A stretch of 54,382 nt of DNA from Coemansia sp. RSA 487 (GCA_027577595.1 JANBRJ010000104.1:1-54382); one strand, 5' to 3'; positions 18,532 to 28,942 are shown, counted from the stretch's first letter. The notes: generated by a model not told the origin, from the letters alone. A program made the numbers and translations.

Positions 18532-19203
18532 TTATGCCTCCAAAGACATCTGGTTCATTGCCACAACAAGGTCATCCACCGCGTTCCTTGGACTCGAAAG
18601 CTTGATAATGTTCTCTTTGCAAACTTGTAAAAACGAAATCATGCGTGTCCCGTGGTGTTCAATCATCGATTGCATAAAACAATCGATAAAAGTCCGTCTA
18701 TGTTCATGATAGTTATTTGTTTGGTCAGTGTATCTAAATATGGCGGCTGTCAATGGATGGTACGCTTGTGCGCGCAACCCCAAGAGGAATTGCGTGTTCA
18801 CTTGCTGTCCTTGGAACATCGCATTAAGCGGGATAACTAGATTTTCTATTGCCTTGATTGTTTTATAATTGATTTCGTAAATCGTATGCGCTGACAGCTT
18901 ATTTTGCAGTTCGGCCAAATGCCACACCATTTCCCACCAGCTACCTTGTGGATACTCTGTTTCGAGCTCATCCATTAGAAGCCAATCGTAGTCGCTTTGT
19001 TCAAGGCCCTTGATTATCATCTCTAAAGCGGACATGTCAAGGACGCCGCGAGTCAGGCGAAATCCAGTGCCACGCGTAATGCTCAGACTTTTGACAAAGT
19101 TGGTGAAAAACGCTTGGTTTTCCTGGTCCGACCACAGTCGTAGCTGCATATTCGTTGAGCACCGCCAACTTTTGCTTGTTTGTCTGCTTTTTCCACCTGC
19201 CAT
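18532..19203 (-). CDS. hypothetical protein, 223 residues
   Basis: Not recognised. Intact ATG-to-stop frame, basic at the N-terminus (MAGGKSRQTSKSWRC) and then largely alpha-helical with many Trp, Tyr and Asn residues (SWWEMVWHLAELQNKL, TNNYHEHRRTFIDCF). There is no signal peptide, membrane segment or familiar catalytic motif. The acidic, hydrophobic middle could form a helical-repeat fold, but that is only an impression. Coding is supported by length, amino-acid balance and the clean start just downstream of an AT-rich spacer. It is probably lineage-specific. Confidence 0.65.
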   Translation of the reverse strand: MAGGKSRQTSKSWRCSTNMQLRLWSDQENQAFFTNFVKSLSITRGTGFRLTRGVLDMSALEMIIKGLEQSDYDWLLMDELETEYPQGSWWEMVWHLAELQNKLSAHTIYEINYKTIKAIENLVIPLNAMFQGQQVNTQFLLGLRAQAYHPLTAAIFRYTDQTNNYHEHRRTFIDCFMQSMIEHHGTRMISFLQVCKENIIKLSSPRNAVDDLVVAMNQMSLEA

Positions 19204-19800
19204 CTAGTAAAAAAAATACTGACGTAAAAATGTATAAATGCCACTAATGTTTAAATACAAGAACGAAAGGGAAAAAAGAAATGAATGAAAACTATGTAAC
19301 AAGGATAGAGAGAAAAAAAAAGAAAGTGAAAAAAGAAATGTTTCGCTTACAGTGCTCTATAATATCCTGTCAATTTATTTTATCACCTTTTTTGTCTCTG
19401 TTCAAATGTGGATGTAGAAAGACCAGCAGCGTACTCTTTTTAGCTTCCGTTTTTTATTTTCTGCACATTTCCTACCTTTTTGTCAAGCTATCCCATTTTA
19501 TAAAAAGAATCCATTTCCTTTTTACAAATGGCCCCCCCATCCACATACTTTTTGTACAAGAGGAAAATAGATTTAAACCAAGAATCCTATGCTTATTTTA
19601 GATGCCAATGATCGCAATAGTGAATCAATGCATGCTTTGATCAATCAAATCTGGATAAACTCCGCCCACGTGATTCCATCTACCTCTAAATTCGCCGCAC
19701 AAATGGCAGAAGGCACCAGAAATTACAGGCTTGCTTATTTATTATTCTTTTTTCGTTCTTTTAGCTTTCGCTTAGCTATTTCTCTTACAAATTCAATACT
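19204..19800. other. intergenic between unknown gene and PEX22-like gene
   Basis: Low-GC spacer with poly-A and pyrimidine tracts, serving as the divergent upstream region of both neighbours. The open frames within it are low-complexity and not gene-like. Confidence 0.5.
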
Positions 19801-20628
19801 ATGCCTCGTTTCTGGAGCTGTTCGAACAGACGGAACGTAGCTTTGCTTGCGTCGGCAGGGATTTTGAGCATGGTTGGCTATGTTCTGTACGAAATTTACA
19901 AAGAAAGCACGAGTGACGACGAGCCGCCGCCATCGCCGGAACAGCTATCACCGCCGTCTCTGCCGTGTTCTGATACCGAGTCTTCAGAAGGCAGAGAGCC
20001 AGTAAATGACATTCAATCGAAACCATACTTGGTAGTAAGCGCCCAAGAGATACTGTTGTTTGGCGATATGCAAGTGCGCGAGACAGCAACGGCCATAGTC
20101 AAGCGACTCGCTTCCAAACACAACGTCGTTCTAGTTGTCAGGATAAGCGACGAAGAGGACAAGGATAAAGCGCTAAAAATGCTTGCAGCTCACGGAATTG
20201 TCCCACACAGCTGTCATATCGATCAGAGCATGGCCTGGGTCGAAAGAACAACAGCATCATCGAGTACCGACGATGATGACATCCCCAGCGATCCGCCGTC
20301 GTCGGCAGTTTCTTCGATCCTCGACGCACCATCGTCGCCTGACTCGCCGACAACTGCGATTATTCCGCGCACAAATGTGCTGTTCTGCCAGACAGAGGAA
20401 GGCAAACAGCACCTTGTTCGCCACCTGCTGACGCTCAAACCACAGCCGAACCCCGCCCACACGTATGCCGGATACATAGACACAAACAAGGACGTGGCCA
20501 GTCGGCTAGCCATGGTGCTGCGTGGACCAGTGGTCCTTGTAAGCAATGCGGTCTCTGCGGAAGATCCGCCGCTGCCCCGAAACATCCAGATAGTCGATGA
20601 CATCACCCAGTCTGTATTTTTCAAATAG
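19801..20628 (+). CDS. PEX22-like peroxisomal membrane protein
   Basis: Pex22 anchors the ubiquitin-conjugating enzyme Pex4 at the peroxisome for recycling of the import receptor Pex5. The 275-residue product has one N-terminal hydrophobic segment (about 12-30, ALLASAGILSMVGYVLYEI). An acidic Pro/Ser linker follows, then a Rossmann-like soluble domain: YLVVSAQEILLFGD, NVVLVVRIS and NVLFCQTEEGKQHLVRHL, followed by DVASRLAMVLRGPVVLVS. The (L)FCxTEEGxxHxVRxL block is what I recognise from fungal Pex22. A Ser/Asp-rich insertion sits in the middle. Its stop lies six bases from that of the convergent UTP6 gene. Confidence 0.65.
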   Translation: MPRFWSCSNRRNVALLASAGILSMVGYVLYEIYKESTSDDEPPPSPEQLSPPSLPCSDTESSEGREPVNDIQSKPYLVVSAQEILLFGDMQVRETATAIVKRLASKHNVVLVVRISDEEDKDKALKMLAAHGIVPHSCHIDQSMAWVERTTASSSTDDDDIPSDPPSSAVSSILDAPSSPDSPTTAIIPRTNVLFCQTEEGKQHLVRHLLTLKPQPNPAHTYAGYIDTNKDVASRLAMVLRGPVVLVSNAVSAEDPPLPRNIQIVDDITQSVFFK

Positions 20629-20634
20629 ATAGAA

Positions 20635-22608
20635 CTAATATAAAAGAGCCTGGTACTTTGAATCAAAAATAGTCCTGTCCTCGTCGCTAGCCAGCGCCTT
20701 TGATGCGCGCCAAAACACCGATGCAGCATCCTCGAGCCTCCGCTGCTTGACAAGAAACTCGAGGTACGCAAGCCATGGCTCCATATCCGATTCGTTTACA
20801 CGGCATGCAAACTCGTGCAGCATTACCAGGTGTTTGGCATCAGATTCCAGCTCCATGCACCGCTTGTAGAATCCTAGCGTTGGGAATGCCTGGCGAGTAA
20901 CCGTGTTGTATGCCGTGCGCATGGCTTCCAGACCCTTGGTGCGTTGCGCCCAATCGACAAACCTGATCTGCAGGTTCTCCTTGAGGCCACTGCTTTCCGA
21001 GGTCAGCTTGGCCGTCTGCACAAACGCACTCAGATACTTTTTTTGCACATCCATGTCAGAGGCAGCACCGTCTTTGTTTCTTTGCTCGATCCAGTCCAAC
21101 CAAACGATCCACAGATCCTGGGAGTCTGCACATGCAACCAGTGCCTGCGTCTCGAATATGCGCTCGATACTCTTCTTATTTTGCTCAACATCGTCGGATT
21201 TCTTGGTCAGTACATCCATCCGATGGACCCATAGTTCGTGAGACGTTGGAAACCTTGCTGTCGTGTCTTCCAGCCAGCCCAGCTTGCTGCCATCATCAAT
21301 GTTATTCAGCAAAAGCAGCGCAATCTCGCTGTTCAGTCGCTTGTCTTTGTCCTCGCACACCGCAGAATAAACACGCTTCAGCAGTACGCTGAAATAAGAT
21401 GCCAAGCCAGATAGATCCGAGACGTCGGCGCACACTTCATGCCAGTGGTTCAAAAACCGGGTGTACAGCACCCACATTTTGGGTACATCAGCAACATCTG
21501 CAATAGCCGCTTGGAACTTTGCTACAGCCGTCCGCAGTGCATCGACAAGATCAGGCGACTCAAGCGAAATTCCTGAAAGATGGGCTGTGCACAGATAGGC
21601 TATAGCAGTCGGGTCGCTTGCAAAGTCGCGGGATATTGTCTGCAAAACATAGTCGCGCTGCTGCTCCATCTCAGGAAACTGGCCAGCAATAGCTGCAAGC
21701 TCCTTGCGGAACTCGAGGTCGCTAGGGATTGCGGCGATCGCTTGGTCGTACACGATTCTAGCAATGGCTCCTTGGAGATACGGGTTTACTTTTGCTGCCA
21801 TCGCTGCCCTTTGCTCATCGGTGAGCTCCTGTCGGTTCTGTGCCTCTGACGATAGCGCCTTGGCTTCGATGTGCTCCTCGATCTCGTCAGACAGCGATGC
21901 ATCTGCTTTCTTTTCTTCGTCAAGCTCGGGCAGGTTAATAAATCCACTATCATCTTCTTCGTCATTGTTTTCGGAGTGTCCGTCGATTCCAAGCACGCGG
22001 CGCCGTGACTTTATCTTCTCCACAAGCAACAGCTCCAGCCTAAAATACTCGGCCCAAAGCTCCTTGCTCTTTGGGTTGACGCGCAGCGCCCTCTGCATCA
22101 GCCTCCGTGCGGCACCCCCATTACCATTATCTCTGAACTGGTTATCCGCTGCAACGATCCACATTTGCGGGTCATACGGATGGCTAGTGATAGCACGGGC
22201 ATGGATTTTCGACAACAGCCGCGAATACCCATTACTATCGCTATGACCCAAGCTCTTTACAAAGGCAATAAACTGGAGCCACAACGACTTATCCTGAGAA
22301 TGACGAATAAGCGCACGCTCAAACAACGAAATGATACGCTGATCAATAGAGTAATCGGAAACTGTAGTTTTGCCTTTAATTTTAAGCCGTTTTTTGCGTT
22401 CCTTTCGTAGAGCGTTGACGTTCATTTCATACTCAATGTATCGTAGGAAATCAGAGATTGCCACCCGACGTCTCTTGAGCGCATACTCGAACTTTGTGCG
22501 CTTCTTTACCAGCGAACGCAAGTCTTGCTTGTCGAAAAGCCCCTTCCGCTCGAGGTCCTCGAGCTCGGGAACCATTTGTTCCAAATGGTATTGAACTACT
22601 TCTGCCAT
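20635..22608 (-). CDS. UTP6: UTP6, U3 snoRNP / small-subunit processome protein
   Basis: A nucleolar HAT-repeat protein of the UTP-B module needed for 18S rRNA maturation. The 657-residue product opens with the strongly conserved N-terminus MAEVVQYHLEQMVPELEDLE, then LVKKRTKFEYALKRR and DFLRYIEYEMNVNALRKER. The remainder is half-a-TPR (HAT) repeats with recurring W-x-x-Y/F patterns (LWAEYFRLELLLVE, WVLYTRFLNHW, LWIVWLDWIEQR, PWLAYLEFLVKQ). An acidic insertion (ENNDEEDDSGF) lies near residue 215. Length agrees with fungal homologues. Its 3' end nearly abuts the PEX22-like gene. Confidence 0.92.
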   Translation of the reverse strand: MAEVVQYHLEQMVPELEDLERKGLFDKQDLRSLVKKRTKFEYALKRRRVAISDFLRYIEYEMNVNALRKERKKRLKIKGKTTVSDYSIDQRIISLFERALIRHSQDKSLWLQFIAFVKSLGHSDSNGYSRLLSKIHARAITSHPYDPQMWIVAADNQFRDNGNGGAARRLMQRALRVNPKSKELWAEYFRLELLLVEKIKSRRRVLGIDGHSENNDEEDDSGFINLPELDEEKKADASLSDEIEEHIEAKALSSEAQNRQELTDEQRAAMAAKVNPYLQGAIARIVYDQAIAAIPSDLEFRKELAAIAGQFPEMEQQRDYVLQTISRDFASDPTAIAYLCTAHLSGISLESPDLVDALRTAVAKFQAAIADVADVPKMWVLYTRFLNHWHEVCADVSDLSGLASYFSVLLKRVYSAVCEDKDKRLNSEIALLLLNNIDDGSKLGWLEDTTARFPTSHELWVHRMDVLTKKSDDVEQNKKSIERIFETQALVACADSQDLWIVWLDWIEQRNKDGAASDMDVQKKYLSAFVQTAKLTSESSGLKENLQIRFVDWAQRTKGLEAMRTAYNTVTRQAFPTLGFYKRCMELESDAKHLVMLHEFACRVNESDMEPWLAYLEFLVKQRRLEDAASVFWRASKALASDEDRTIFDSKYQALLY

Positions 22609-23242
22609 GATTCAAAAGAAAATCTAAAGTAACAAATATAAAAAAGGAGTAAAGCAAGAAAAAAAAAAAAAAAGAAAAAACAACCGAATTATAACAGGCT
22701 AAACGAAAAAGCGAATATTTTTGCCACTGCTGTAAAAAAAAAAAGTAAATGATTCAAGCTTTTCTAGATTTTCTAAATCGGGACGTCTAGATCAGATCAG
22801 ATTGTATAATCATGTGGCCTGCAAACGATCGGCCAGGGTCGTGCATCAAAAGCAGATTTTCTGCGATAAAATGTACCCTGGTATAAAAAAATAATTGAGG
22901 GAGGAAAAAAAAAAAGCTGTTTTGCTGCAATTACCGTTGCGGCGGGGGTGTGTTCTGGATTTGGACACTTTTGATGGGGAGGCAAAGGCGGGTGACACGC
23001 CTTTAGCCAATAAATCAAAAGACATTAGCGGGTTACCCGTATTGCTCGGTCCAATTAAAACGATTTTTCGCAAAAGACAATTGAGTAAAAGGCCCAGAAC
23101 ATTGGCGATAAAACAAAACCCAGGCAAATCTTTTTTCACCCATGTCCGTCCTCCCCCACCTCTTCTTATTTCCAGCTCTTTCGTATTTTATTATATTAAT
23201 ATTTTTGGGGGATAAATATAGTCTAATAATACCATTTATAGA
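22609..23242. other. shared upstream region of UTP6 and Zn2Cys6 gene
   Basis: A 634-bp divergent intergenic region with an A-rich tract near 22660 and a G/A-rich stretch near 22900. No gene seen; it likely holds both promoters. Confidence 0.5.
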
Positions 23243-24523
23243 ATGGCATCGATATCGGAGGAGGAACGATCCCCATCGGATACGCCCACGCACTGGCAGG
23301 GAAAGGCAAAGCGTGCCCAGGTCAAAAATGCATGCGTCAACTGCCAGCGTGCCTGCAAAAAGTGTGACTCGGGTAGGCCATGCCAGCGATGCGTCAAATA
23401 TAACATGGCTGACACATGCGTCGACTCCAAAAGGAAGCCTCGCAAAAAGGGCATCAAACGAGGGCCGTACAAAAAACGGAAAAAGAACACATCCCAGGAA
23501 GAAGACACGCAGAACGTAGCCTCCCCGACCTTGTCAGAAGCAGCAGTAGCGTCGACATCAACAGTGCCGCTGCCAAAGCCGCCGCCGCCGACGGCACGTA
23601 GAAGCGCCAGCAGCCGGCGACCACCGCGCACCACAACAACAGCGCTGTCGGACAGACCGCATAGACCGCGGCCGCCACAGATCCTCGGTCCCGGTGCTAT
23701 ACCTATTCTTCACACAGACCCACTGCAAGACGAAAACGAAGACGCCGAAGAAGCGGCCAGCAGCGGCTCCGACACGCCTTTAGTACACCAACGGCCAATT
23801 TTCCAACAACCAGAAACGCCCACAATGGGACTGACAGCTGCATTCAACACTCTCGCAACAGCCCATCGCCACCATCACTACCACCATCGCAGTCCACTTC
23901 CTTTTTCGCAATCATCTCATCCAGTTGGTGGCGGCAGCAGCAACATCGCCACCACCACAAGCACTAGTAACACTCTGCGGTATAGCCAACAACCCCCCTC
24001 GTACCGCCATGCTTTGCCGCCACTTCCGTTTTCGCGTGGCGCAGGGCCAATACGTTTACCGCCGATAGAGTCGTTTGACCACGCACAGGCGCTCAGCTCG
24101 CCGCCACAAGCCTCATCGCTGGCAATGCTGACTGATGTCGCGCTAGGACGTACGTCACGGCCTAGCACTTCCTTGCATGGCCAGCAACATATACCTCCAC
24201 CTCCTCCCTCGATACACACGATACCACCAATTCCCCATCCACTTCCTCCTCAGCAGCAGCAAGGGCGCCCGCGTAGCGCAAGCGACATCGAACAGCAGTC
24301 TTACTTGGATATTCCAGAAGATCCTCAGACTTCTCGGTACACAACATCGGCCGAATCAGACATGTCGTCTGTACCGTCATCATTTGACAGTCGCCAGTCC
24401 ATATTTTCAAACGACAAAACATCCCGTGCACGTATTCGACGGCTGTCTCGCAGGCTTCACAACACACATTTGGAGCAAGAGTACGCAGACATTGAACAAA
24501 GCGACAGCGCGCACTCTTGTTAA
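23243..24523 (+). CDS. Zn(II)2Cys6 transcription factor
   Basis: A fungal-type binuclear zinc cluster DNA-binding protein. The six ligands are Cys31, Cys34, Cys41, Cys47, Cys50 and Cys59 (C-x2-C-x6-C-x5-C-x2-C-x8-C), with one extra Cys38. A very basic tail follows (RKPRKKGIKRGPYKKRKK) that can serve as nuclear signal and linker. The other 340 residues are disordered and rich in Pro, Ser, His and Gln (HHHYHHR, proline runs, QQQQ). There is no fungal_trans (MHR) domain and no clear coiled coil for dimerisation, so it may bind as a monomer or through partners. Targets are unknown. Confidence 0.88.
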   Translation: MASISEEERSPSDTPTHWQGKAKRAQVKNACVNCQRACKKCDSGRPCQRCVKYNMADTCVDSKRKPRKKGIKRGPYKKRKKNTSQEEDTQNVASPTLSEAAVASTSTVPLPKPPPPTARRSASSRRPPRTTTTALSDRPHRPRPPQILGPGAIPILHTDPLQDENEDAEEAASSGSDTPLVHQRPIFQQPETPTMGLTAAFNTLATAHRHHHYHHRSPLPFSQSSHPVGGGSSNIATTTSTSNTLRYSQQPPSYRHALPPLPFSRGAGPIRLPPIESFDHAQALSSPPQASSLAMLTDVALGRTSRPSTSLHGQQHIPPPPPSIHTIPPIPHPLPPQQQQGRPRSASDIEQQSYLDIPEDPQTSRYTTSAESDMSSVPSSFDSRQSIFSNDKTSRARIRRLSRRLHNTHLEQEYADIEQSDSAHSC

Positions 24524-24833
24524 AAGAAATATAAAGGTCTCTTTACCTTGTTAATTATGTCTTAATATCTTTGTGTATATCTTTTCTTTTATCAAAAGCC
24601 TTTATCCATCTTGTAAAGCTTTTTTTCTTCTTTTTTGTAATAAAATGATAAAGGCAAAATAACACACCTTTGTAATCACTCTTTGGTCCAATAAACTTTA
24701 TATCCTATATTAATGAGATATAAACCCCTTTCCTTTTTTTTCAAACATACCGACTTTTCGTTCTTCTCATCTTGTTTAATGCGTTTAGGTTTATATATTT
24801 TCACTATTATTTGCATTTGTAGAAATAAAAATA

Positions 24834-25322
24834 ATGGAGTCATTGTCTGCTAACTATAGAAGCAACTTATTTTCTCTACTTTACTTGGCAGCGACAGTTT
24901 TTCTTTCCTTTGGATTAGGATACTTTTATGACTATTATAGGTATCCAACTCCAGGATATGAACCCACCAATCTTGGTGAGAATAACCCGATACTCTCCAA
25001 TGCACACCTTGTAGCACGCTTTTTTTTGATAGCTTTTATGACATTAGCTACCATCGCTAGAATAGCAACCGCGGATAGTTTCGTCGTAGCTGGGAAAGGA
25101 AATGTTTATAAAATATTCAACCACTGCCTATTTCTTTTGCTGGCGTCCTCTGTTACGCTACAAGACCCTATATTTCTGGTAATAATGTCTCTATGCCGTA
25201 ACAACGATACAGATCATATCAAGAATGCGGTATTTCCCATCCTGGGTAGCTGTTTGGTAGCGACTTACGTTCTTATTCACGTGTGTGTTCTTATCGGGAA
25301 GCATTGTATCTCTTCAAAGTAA
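24834..25322 (+). CDS. small four-helix membrane protein
   Basis: Not recognised. The 162-residue product has four hydrophobic segments (about 12-34, 57-75, 95-118 and 132-152) separated by short loops. An aromatic-rich first loop (GYFYDYYRYPTPGYEP) follows the first helix. No signal peptide cleavage site or retrieval motif stands out. The clean ATG, balanced composition and regular helix spacing support a real gene. It resembles tetraspan-like or DUF-type fungal membrane proteins only in general outline. Confidence 0.6.
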   Translation: MESLSANYRSNLFSLLYLAATVFLSFGLGYFYDYYRYPTPGYEPTNLGENNPILSNAHLVARFFLIAFMTLATIARIATADSFVVAGKGNVYKIFNHCLFLLLASSVTLQDPIFLVIMSLCRNNDTDHIKNAVFPILGSCLVATYVLIHVCVLIGKHCISSK

Positions 25323-25669
25323 TTTATATGTCAAACTATGTCTCTTTTTATATTAACGGGTTCCAAAGTGCATCGCATGGTTGTTTTAGTGCTTGTTTTT
25401 GAATTATTTTTAAGAAACACCCATTCTCTTTATTCTAATAGTCTTTGAGGTGGCTGATTGCTACTCTTAAAGTAAAAAATACCGTGGAGTTATTACTTGC
25501 TAAAAAAAAAGCTTGCAATTGATACTTTAGAAATGTTGACGATTTGTCCAAGCACCAATTTTAGATAATGGATTACAAGTCCATAAACATCCAATATTAT
25601 ACGATTGCTATTATCATACAAGGGCAAATCGATAAAACAGTCAACTAGATAAAAGATTGCTACCAGTCG

Positions 25670-26446
25670 TCACTCGTTGTGCTGCTTAAAATACCTTATC
25701 TGGACTCGCTGATCTTCATATTTTGCATGCCAATGGTTTGTTGGATTGTCTAAATTACAGAACATGCTTCTGTCGGTCGAGTTTATTATCTTGCCAAAAG
25801 AGATGTCTTCGCTGGAATGGAGCTCTTTCGTGATAGGGAACTGGGGACAGATTTGCTCCAGTATGACCCGTTTGAATATGTATATCTGACCGACTGGCCA
25901 GTAAAACCCGTAGTCTCGAGCAATTCCACCAGCGACTTGACAGTCCGTTCTAGACATTAGCCTTATAACCTCGTCAAGTTTGGATTCAGACATTACCAGG
26001 TCATCATCTATTTTGACATAAAAGTCTGTTTTCTCTGGTGCCTTGCACATATCCTCTAGCGCATCCAAGAGTTTGTCTGAAAGATTGCCCCACCTGTAAT
26101 TCCTTGGTAATTTGACATCGCAGCCGTCTATAGTTGTGCCATTGTCGCAGTAGCGAACCGCTCGCTTGTGCAAGGCAAATACGTCGTAAAGTGAACTGCT
26201 AAAGTCGCCGCGGAACATGAATACCGTTGATGTGATGCTTTCAGATGCTTCGCGAACTGGTTTCAACGAATAAAGCTCTTTTACCCTGGGTAGCAATGGA
26301 ATCTCGGGCTCCAATTCCGGGCTTGGCTCTTCCTTTGGTTTGTTGTAAGAGTTGCTTACAACATGATAGCTGACGCCAAGAGTTAGCAAGGTCACTAGTG
26401 TCGCAACTGCAATAAAGACGATTTTATAGCGCGCAAAAGTAAGCAT
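25670..26446 (-). CDS. GT31-like type II membrane protein, array copy 1
   Basis: First of six tandem paralogues, presumed Golgi beta-1,3-glycosyltransferases. The 258 residues comprise a short cytoplasmic start (MLTFARYK), a signal anchor (about 9-30), a Pro/Glu stem (36-52) and a compact lumenal domain. Asp147-Asp149 in FYVKIDDDLVM fits the metal-binding DxD of GT31. The block GQIYIFKR and Glu213-Asp214 in SSEDISFG fit the later GT31 motifs. Cysteines at 100, 109, 134, 169, 200 and 230 recur in its paralogues. The protein ends in QHNE. The start was chosen by alignment to the paralogues; a non-ATG extension upstream exists. The domain is shorter than in typical GT31 enzymes, so activity is uncertain. 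Confidence 0.65.
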   Translation of the reverse strand: MLTFARYKIVFIAVATLVTLLTLGVSYHVVSNSYNKPKEEPSPELEPEIPLLPRVKELYSLKPVREASESITSTVFMFRGDFSSSLYDVFALHKRAVRYCDNGTTIDGCDVKLPRNYRWGNLSDKLLDALEDMCKAPEKTDFYVKIDDDLVMSESKLDEVIRLMSRTDCQVAGGIARDYGFYWPVGQIYIFKRVILEQICPQFPITKELHSSEDISFGKIINSTDRSMFCNLDNPTNHWHAKYEDQRVQIRYFKQHNE

Positions 26447-27031
26447 GGCTGTAGTTTTATCCCCGCCTAAAGGCAATATTTAAGAATTATTAATATAGAT
26501 ATAAAGTAGCACATAACGAAACGCAAAAGATACCTTGAACGTACACGGAAAAAAGATTCCAAATGAGCTATAATTGTCCTGATTTTTTGTGAAACCCCAC
26601 CATTCCCAAAAGGTTTTTTATAGGAAATTCTTAGAAAGCTAGAGAGGTGGATCTCTAATCTAAAAATAATTCGGTGTAGGTCTAATTTTAAAAGCGGAAA
26701 ACAATTTCCACAAAGGAATTACCCCAATCAGCTTGCTTGGCCTTGCTGCTTCACGAAATTAGCTTATTAGTGCCGAAAAATCAAAATCATTATTGTAGCC
26801 AATGAGCATGTTCCAATGGACACCTACGCTCGGAAATATCGGCTTTGCTTTTCGAGTATAGCGGGATATATACGCCCTGGAGACAGTTTCTAAAATATTA
26901 TATTAGCTTTACATAGCATTGTTGGAAAAACATATTAGGAAAAGATAAAGAAGCCTTCCATTTATTTACAAACCCGTAGGTTTCTAAATAAACCTTTGCA
27001 GAACTATATGAGCAAGAGTATTTTTTTACCA
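26447..27031. other. spacer between array copies 1 and 2
   Basis: AT-rich, no gene seen. The element TATTAATAT lies at 26488-26496, also found upstream of copies 3 and 5. Confidence 0.45.
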
Positions 27032-27787
27032 TCATTCATTGTGCTGCTTAAAATATTTGATCTGGAGCCGTCGATCTGTGTAGCCTCTGTGCCAGTGGTT
27101 CTGTGGCCGATTCAGGTTGCAAAACATGCTTCTGTCGGTCGAGTTTATAAAACTACCAAACGAGATGTCTTCGCTGCTATGGAACATTTTTGCGATAGGA
27201 AGTTGCGCGCATATTTTTTCCAGTATTTGTCGCTTAAAGATGTATACCTGCCCAAGTGGCCAGTAAAACCCGTAGTCGCGAGCAATGCCACCAGCTACTT
27301 GGCAGTCTGTTGTAGACATCACTTTCATAACCTCGTCGAGCTTCGACTCTGACATGACTAGATCATCGTCAATCTTGACGTAAAAGTCTGTTTTTTCGGG
27401 TGCCTTGCACATAACTTCTAGTGCATCTGCGAGCTTTTCAGAAAGGTTTCCCCATTTGTAATTCCTCGGCAGCTTGATATTGCAGCCATCAATAGTAGTA
27501 TCTTTATCGCAGTAGCGAGTTGCTCGCTTTTGCAAGGAGAATAGATCATAAAACTTGCTGCTAAAGTCACCGCGAAACATGAATATAGTCGATGTAATGG
27601 TTTCGGGTGCCTTGCGAACTGGTCTCAGCGAATATAACTCGTTTACGTGAGGTAAAAGCGGTTTATCGTATTTGTGTCTCTCCTTATATCTGCTCACAAA
27701 ATACTTGCTTGTGCCAAGAGTTAGTAGAGTCACTACCATTGCGACTACAATAAAGAAGCATGCTCTTCGGCGTATTGGAAAAATCAT
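27032..27787 (-). CDS. GT31-like type II membrane protein, array copy 2
   Basis: The 251-residue paralogue of copy 1 has a signal anchor near residues 8-28 (FFIVVAMVVTLLTLG) and a short basic stem (RYKERHKYDK) in place of the Pro/Gln stem of other copies. The lumenal domain keeps YVKIDDDLVM, the GQVYIFKRQIL block, SSEDISFG and the C-terminal FKQHNE. It reads from a true ATG. All the recurring cysteines are present. Substrate unknown; the role in glycan building is inferred from the DxD and Glu-Asp arrangement. Confidence 0.65.
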   Translation of the reverse strand: MIFPIRRRACFFIVVAMVVTLLTLGTSKYFVSRYKERHKYDKPLLPHVNELYSLRPVRKAPETITSTIFMFRGDFSSKFYDLFSLQKRATRYCDKDTTIDGCNIKLPRNYKWGNLSEKLADALEVMCKAPEKTDFYVKIDDDLVMSESKLDEVMKVMSTTDCQVAGGIARDYGFYWPLGQVYIFKRQILEKICAQLPIAKMFHSSEDISFGSFINSTDRSMFCNLNRPQNHWHRGYTDRRLQIKYFKQHNE

Positions 27788-28186
27788 GATCGCTGGGCTT
27801 GGGTTTCTTCAAAGACACGTTTTACAGATAATAAGACAAAATTGGAAAGTTGGAAATAAGAAATTGTTTGCAGATAGAAAAGACTGAAAGGAAACTTTGT
27901 ATTTTCGCACTTGTCTTGGCATTTTCTGCCAATGTCGTTTAAAGGGTTAAACTAAAGGGTGAGGGGCAGACGTGCCTATCGCATTTCTGGATATGTTTGG
28001 TGCATAAAAAGATTGCTCCAAATAAAGAAAATGCGGAGGTGGATTGCACAAATCGATGCAAAGCCGATAAGCAACAAAAAAGACAAACACCACTCCAGTG
28101 CTAATTGTAAGTTCAAGCCGTTCCGTTGTTCTTGTGTACAATAAACTTTAGGAAAATGGAATAGCAAGGATAGAGTATATTAATAT

Positions 28187-28942
28187 TTACTCGTTATGCT
28201 GAATAAGATATTCAATCTTGATTCTTTTGTCACTGTAATCCTTGTGCCAGTGGTTTCTTGGAGTGTCTAGATCACAGAACATGCTTCTGTCGGTCGAGTT
28301 TATAAAACTGCCAAACGAAATGTCCTCACTTCCATGGAGCTGTCGTGTAATAGGAAGCTTTGCGCATATTGTCTCCAGTATTGCCCTTTTGAAAATGTAT
28401 ATTTGTCCGACAGCCCAGTAAAACTCGAAGTCGCGAGCTATTCTACCAGAGACCTGGCAATCCGTTGTAGACATTCTCTTTATAACTTCGTCAAGCTTGG
28501 ATTCGGACATTATCAGGTCATCGTCAATTTTGACGTAAAAGTCGGTTTTTTTGGGTGCCTTGCACATAACCTCTAACGCATCCAAAAGTTTGGACGAAAG
28601 AGTGCCCCATTTGTAGTTCCTCGGCAGTTTGACATCGCAGCCGCTTATAGTTGTGTCGTTGTCACAGTAACGAACTGCTCGCTTTTGCAAGGAGAAAAGA
28701 TCGTAAAAATCGCTGCTAAAGTCGCCGCGGAACATGAATACCGTTGATGTGATGTTTTCAGATGCTTCGCGAACTGGTTTCAACGAATAAAGATCTTCTA
28801 CGTGAGGTAATAGTCGGGCTTCGTTTTTGCGTCTTTCCCTGTCTCTGTTCAAAAAGTGATAGCTTGAGCCGAGAGTCAACAAGGTGACTACAATCGCAGC
28901 TACGATAAAAATGAAGCCTCTTTTGCGTGCTAGGAAATACAT
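28187..28942 (-). CDS. GT31-like type II membrane protein, array copy 3
   Basis: The 251-residue paralogue has a very basic N-terminus (MYFLARKRG), a signal anchor, and a short charged stem (NRDRERRKNE). The DDD motif reads YVKIDDDLIM. The later motif appears as GSEDISFG, and the end as IQHNE. The run usually read GGIARDYGFYWP is altered to GRIARDFEFYWA, so a Gly and the Tyr-Gly pair conserved in the sister copies are changed. It may differ in acceptor or be weakening. Otherwise intact. Confidence 0.63.
   Translation of the reverse strand: MYFLARKRGFIFIVAAIVVTLLTLGSSYHFLNRDRERRKNEARLLPHVEDLYSLKPVREASENITSTVFMFRGDFSSDFYDLFSLQKRAVRYCDNDTTISGCDVKLPRNYKWGTLSSKLLDALEVMCKAPKKTDFYVKIDDDLIMSESKLDEVIKRMSTTDCQVSGRIARDFEFYWAVGQIYIFKRAILETICAKLPITRQLHGSEDISFGSFINSTDRSMFCDLDTPRNHWHKDYSDKRIKIEYLIQHNE

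Noticed and set aside
19281-19601. 106-residue frame rich in Lys, Phe and Leu
   Set aside because: It lies in an AT-rich divergent promoter and reads as low-complexity sequence, with no conserved feature.
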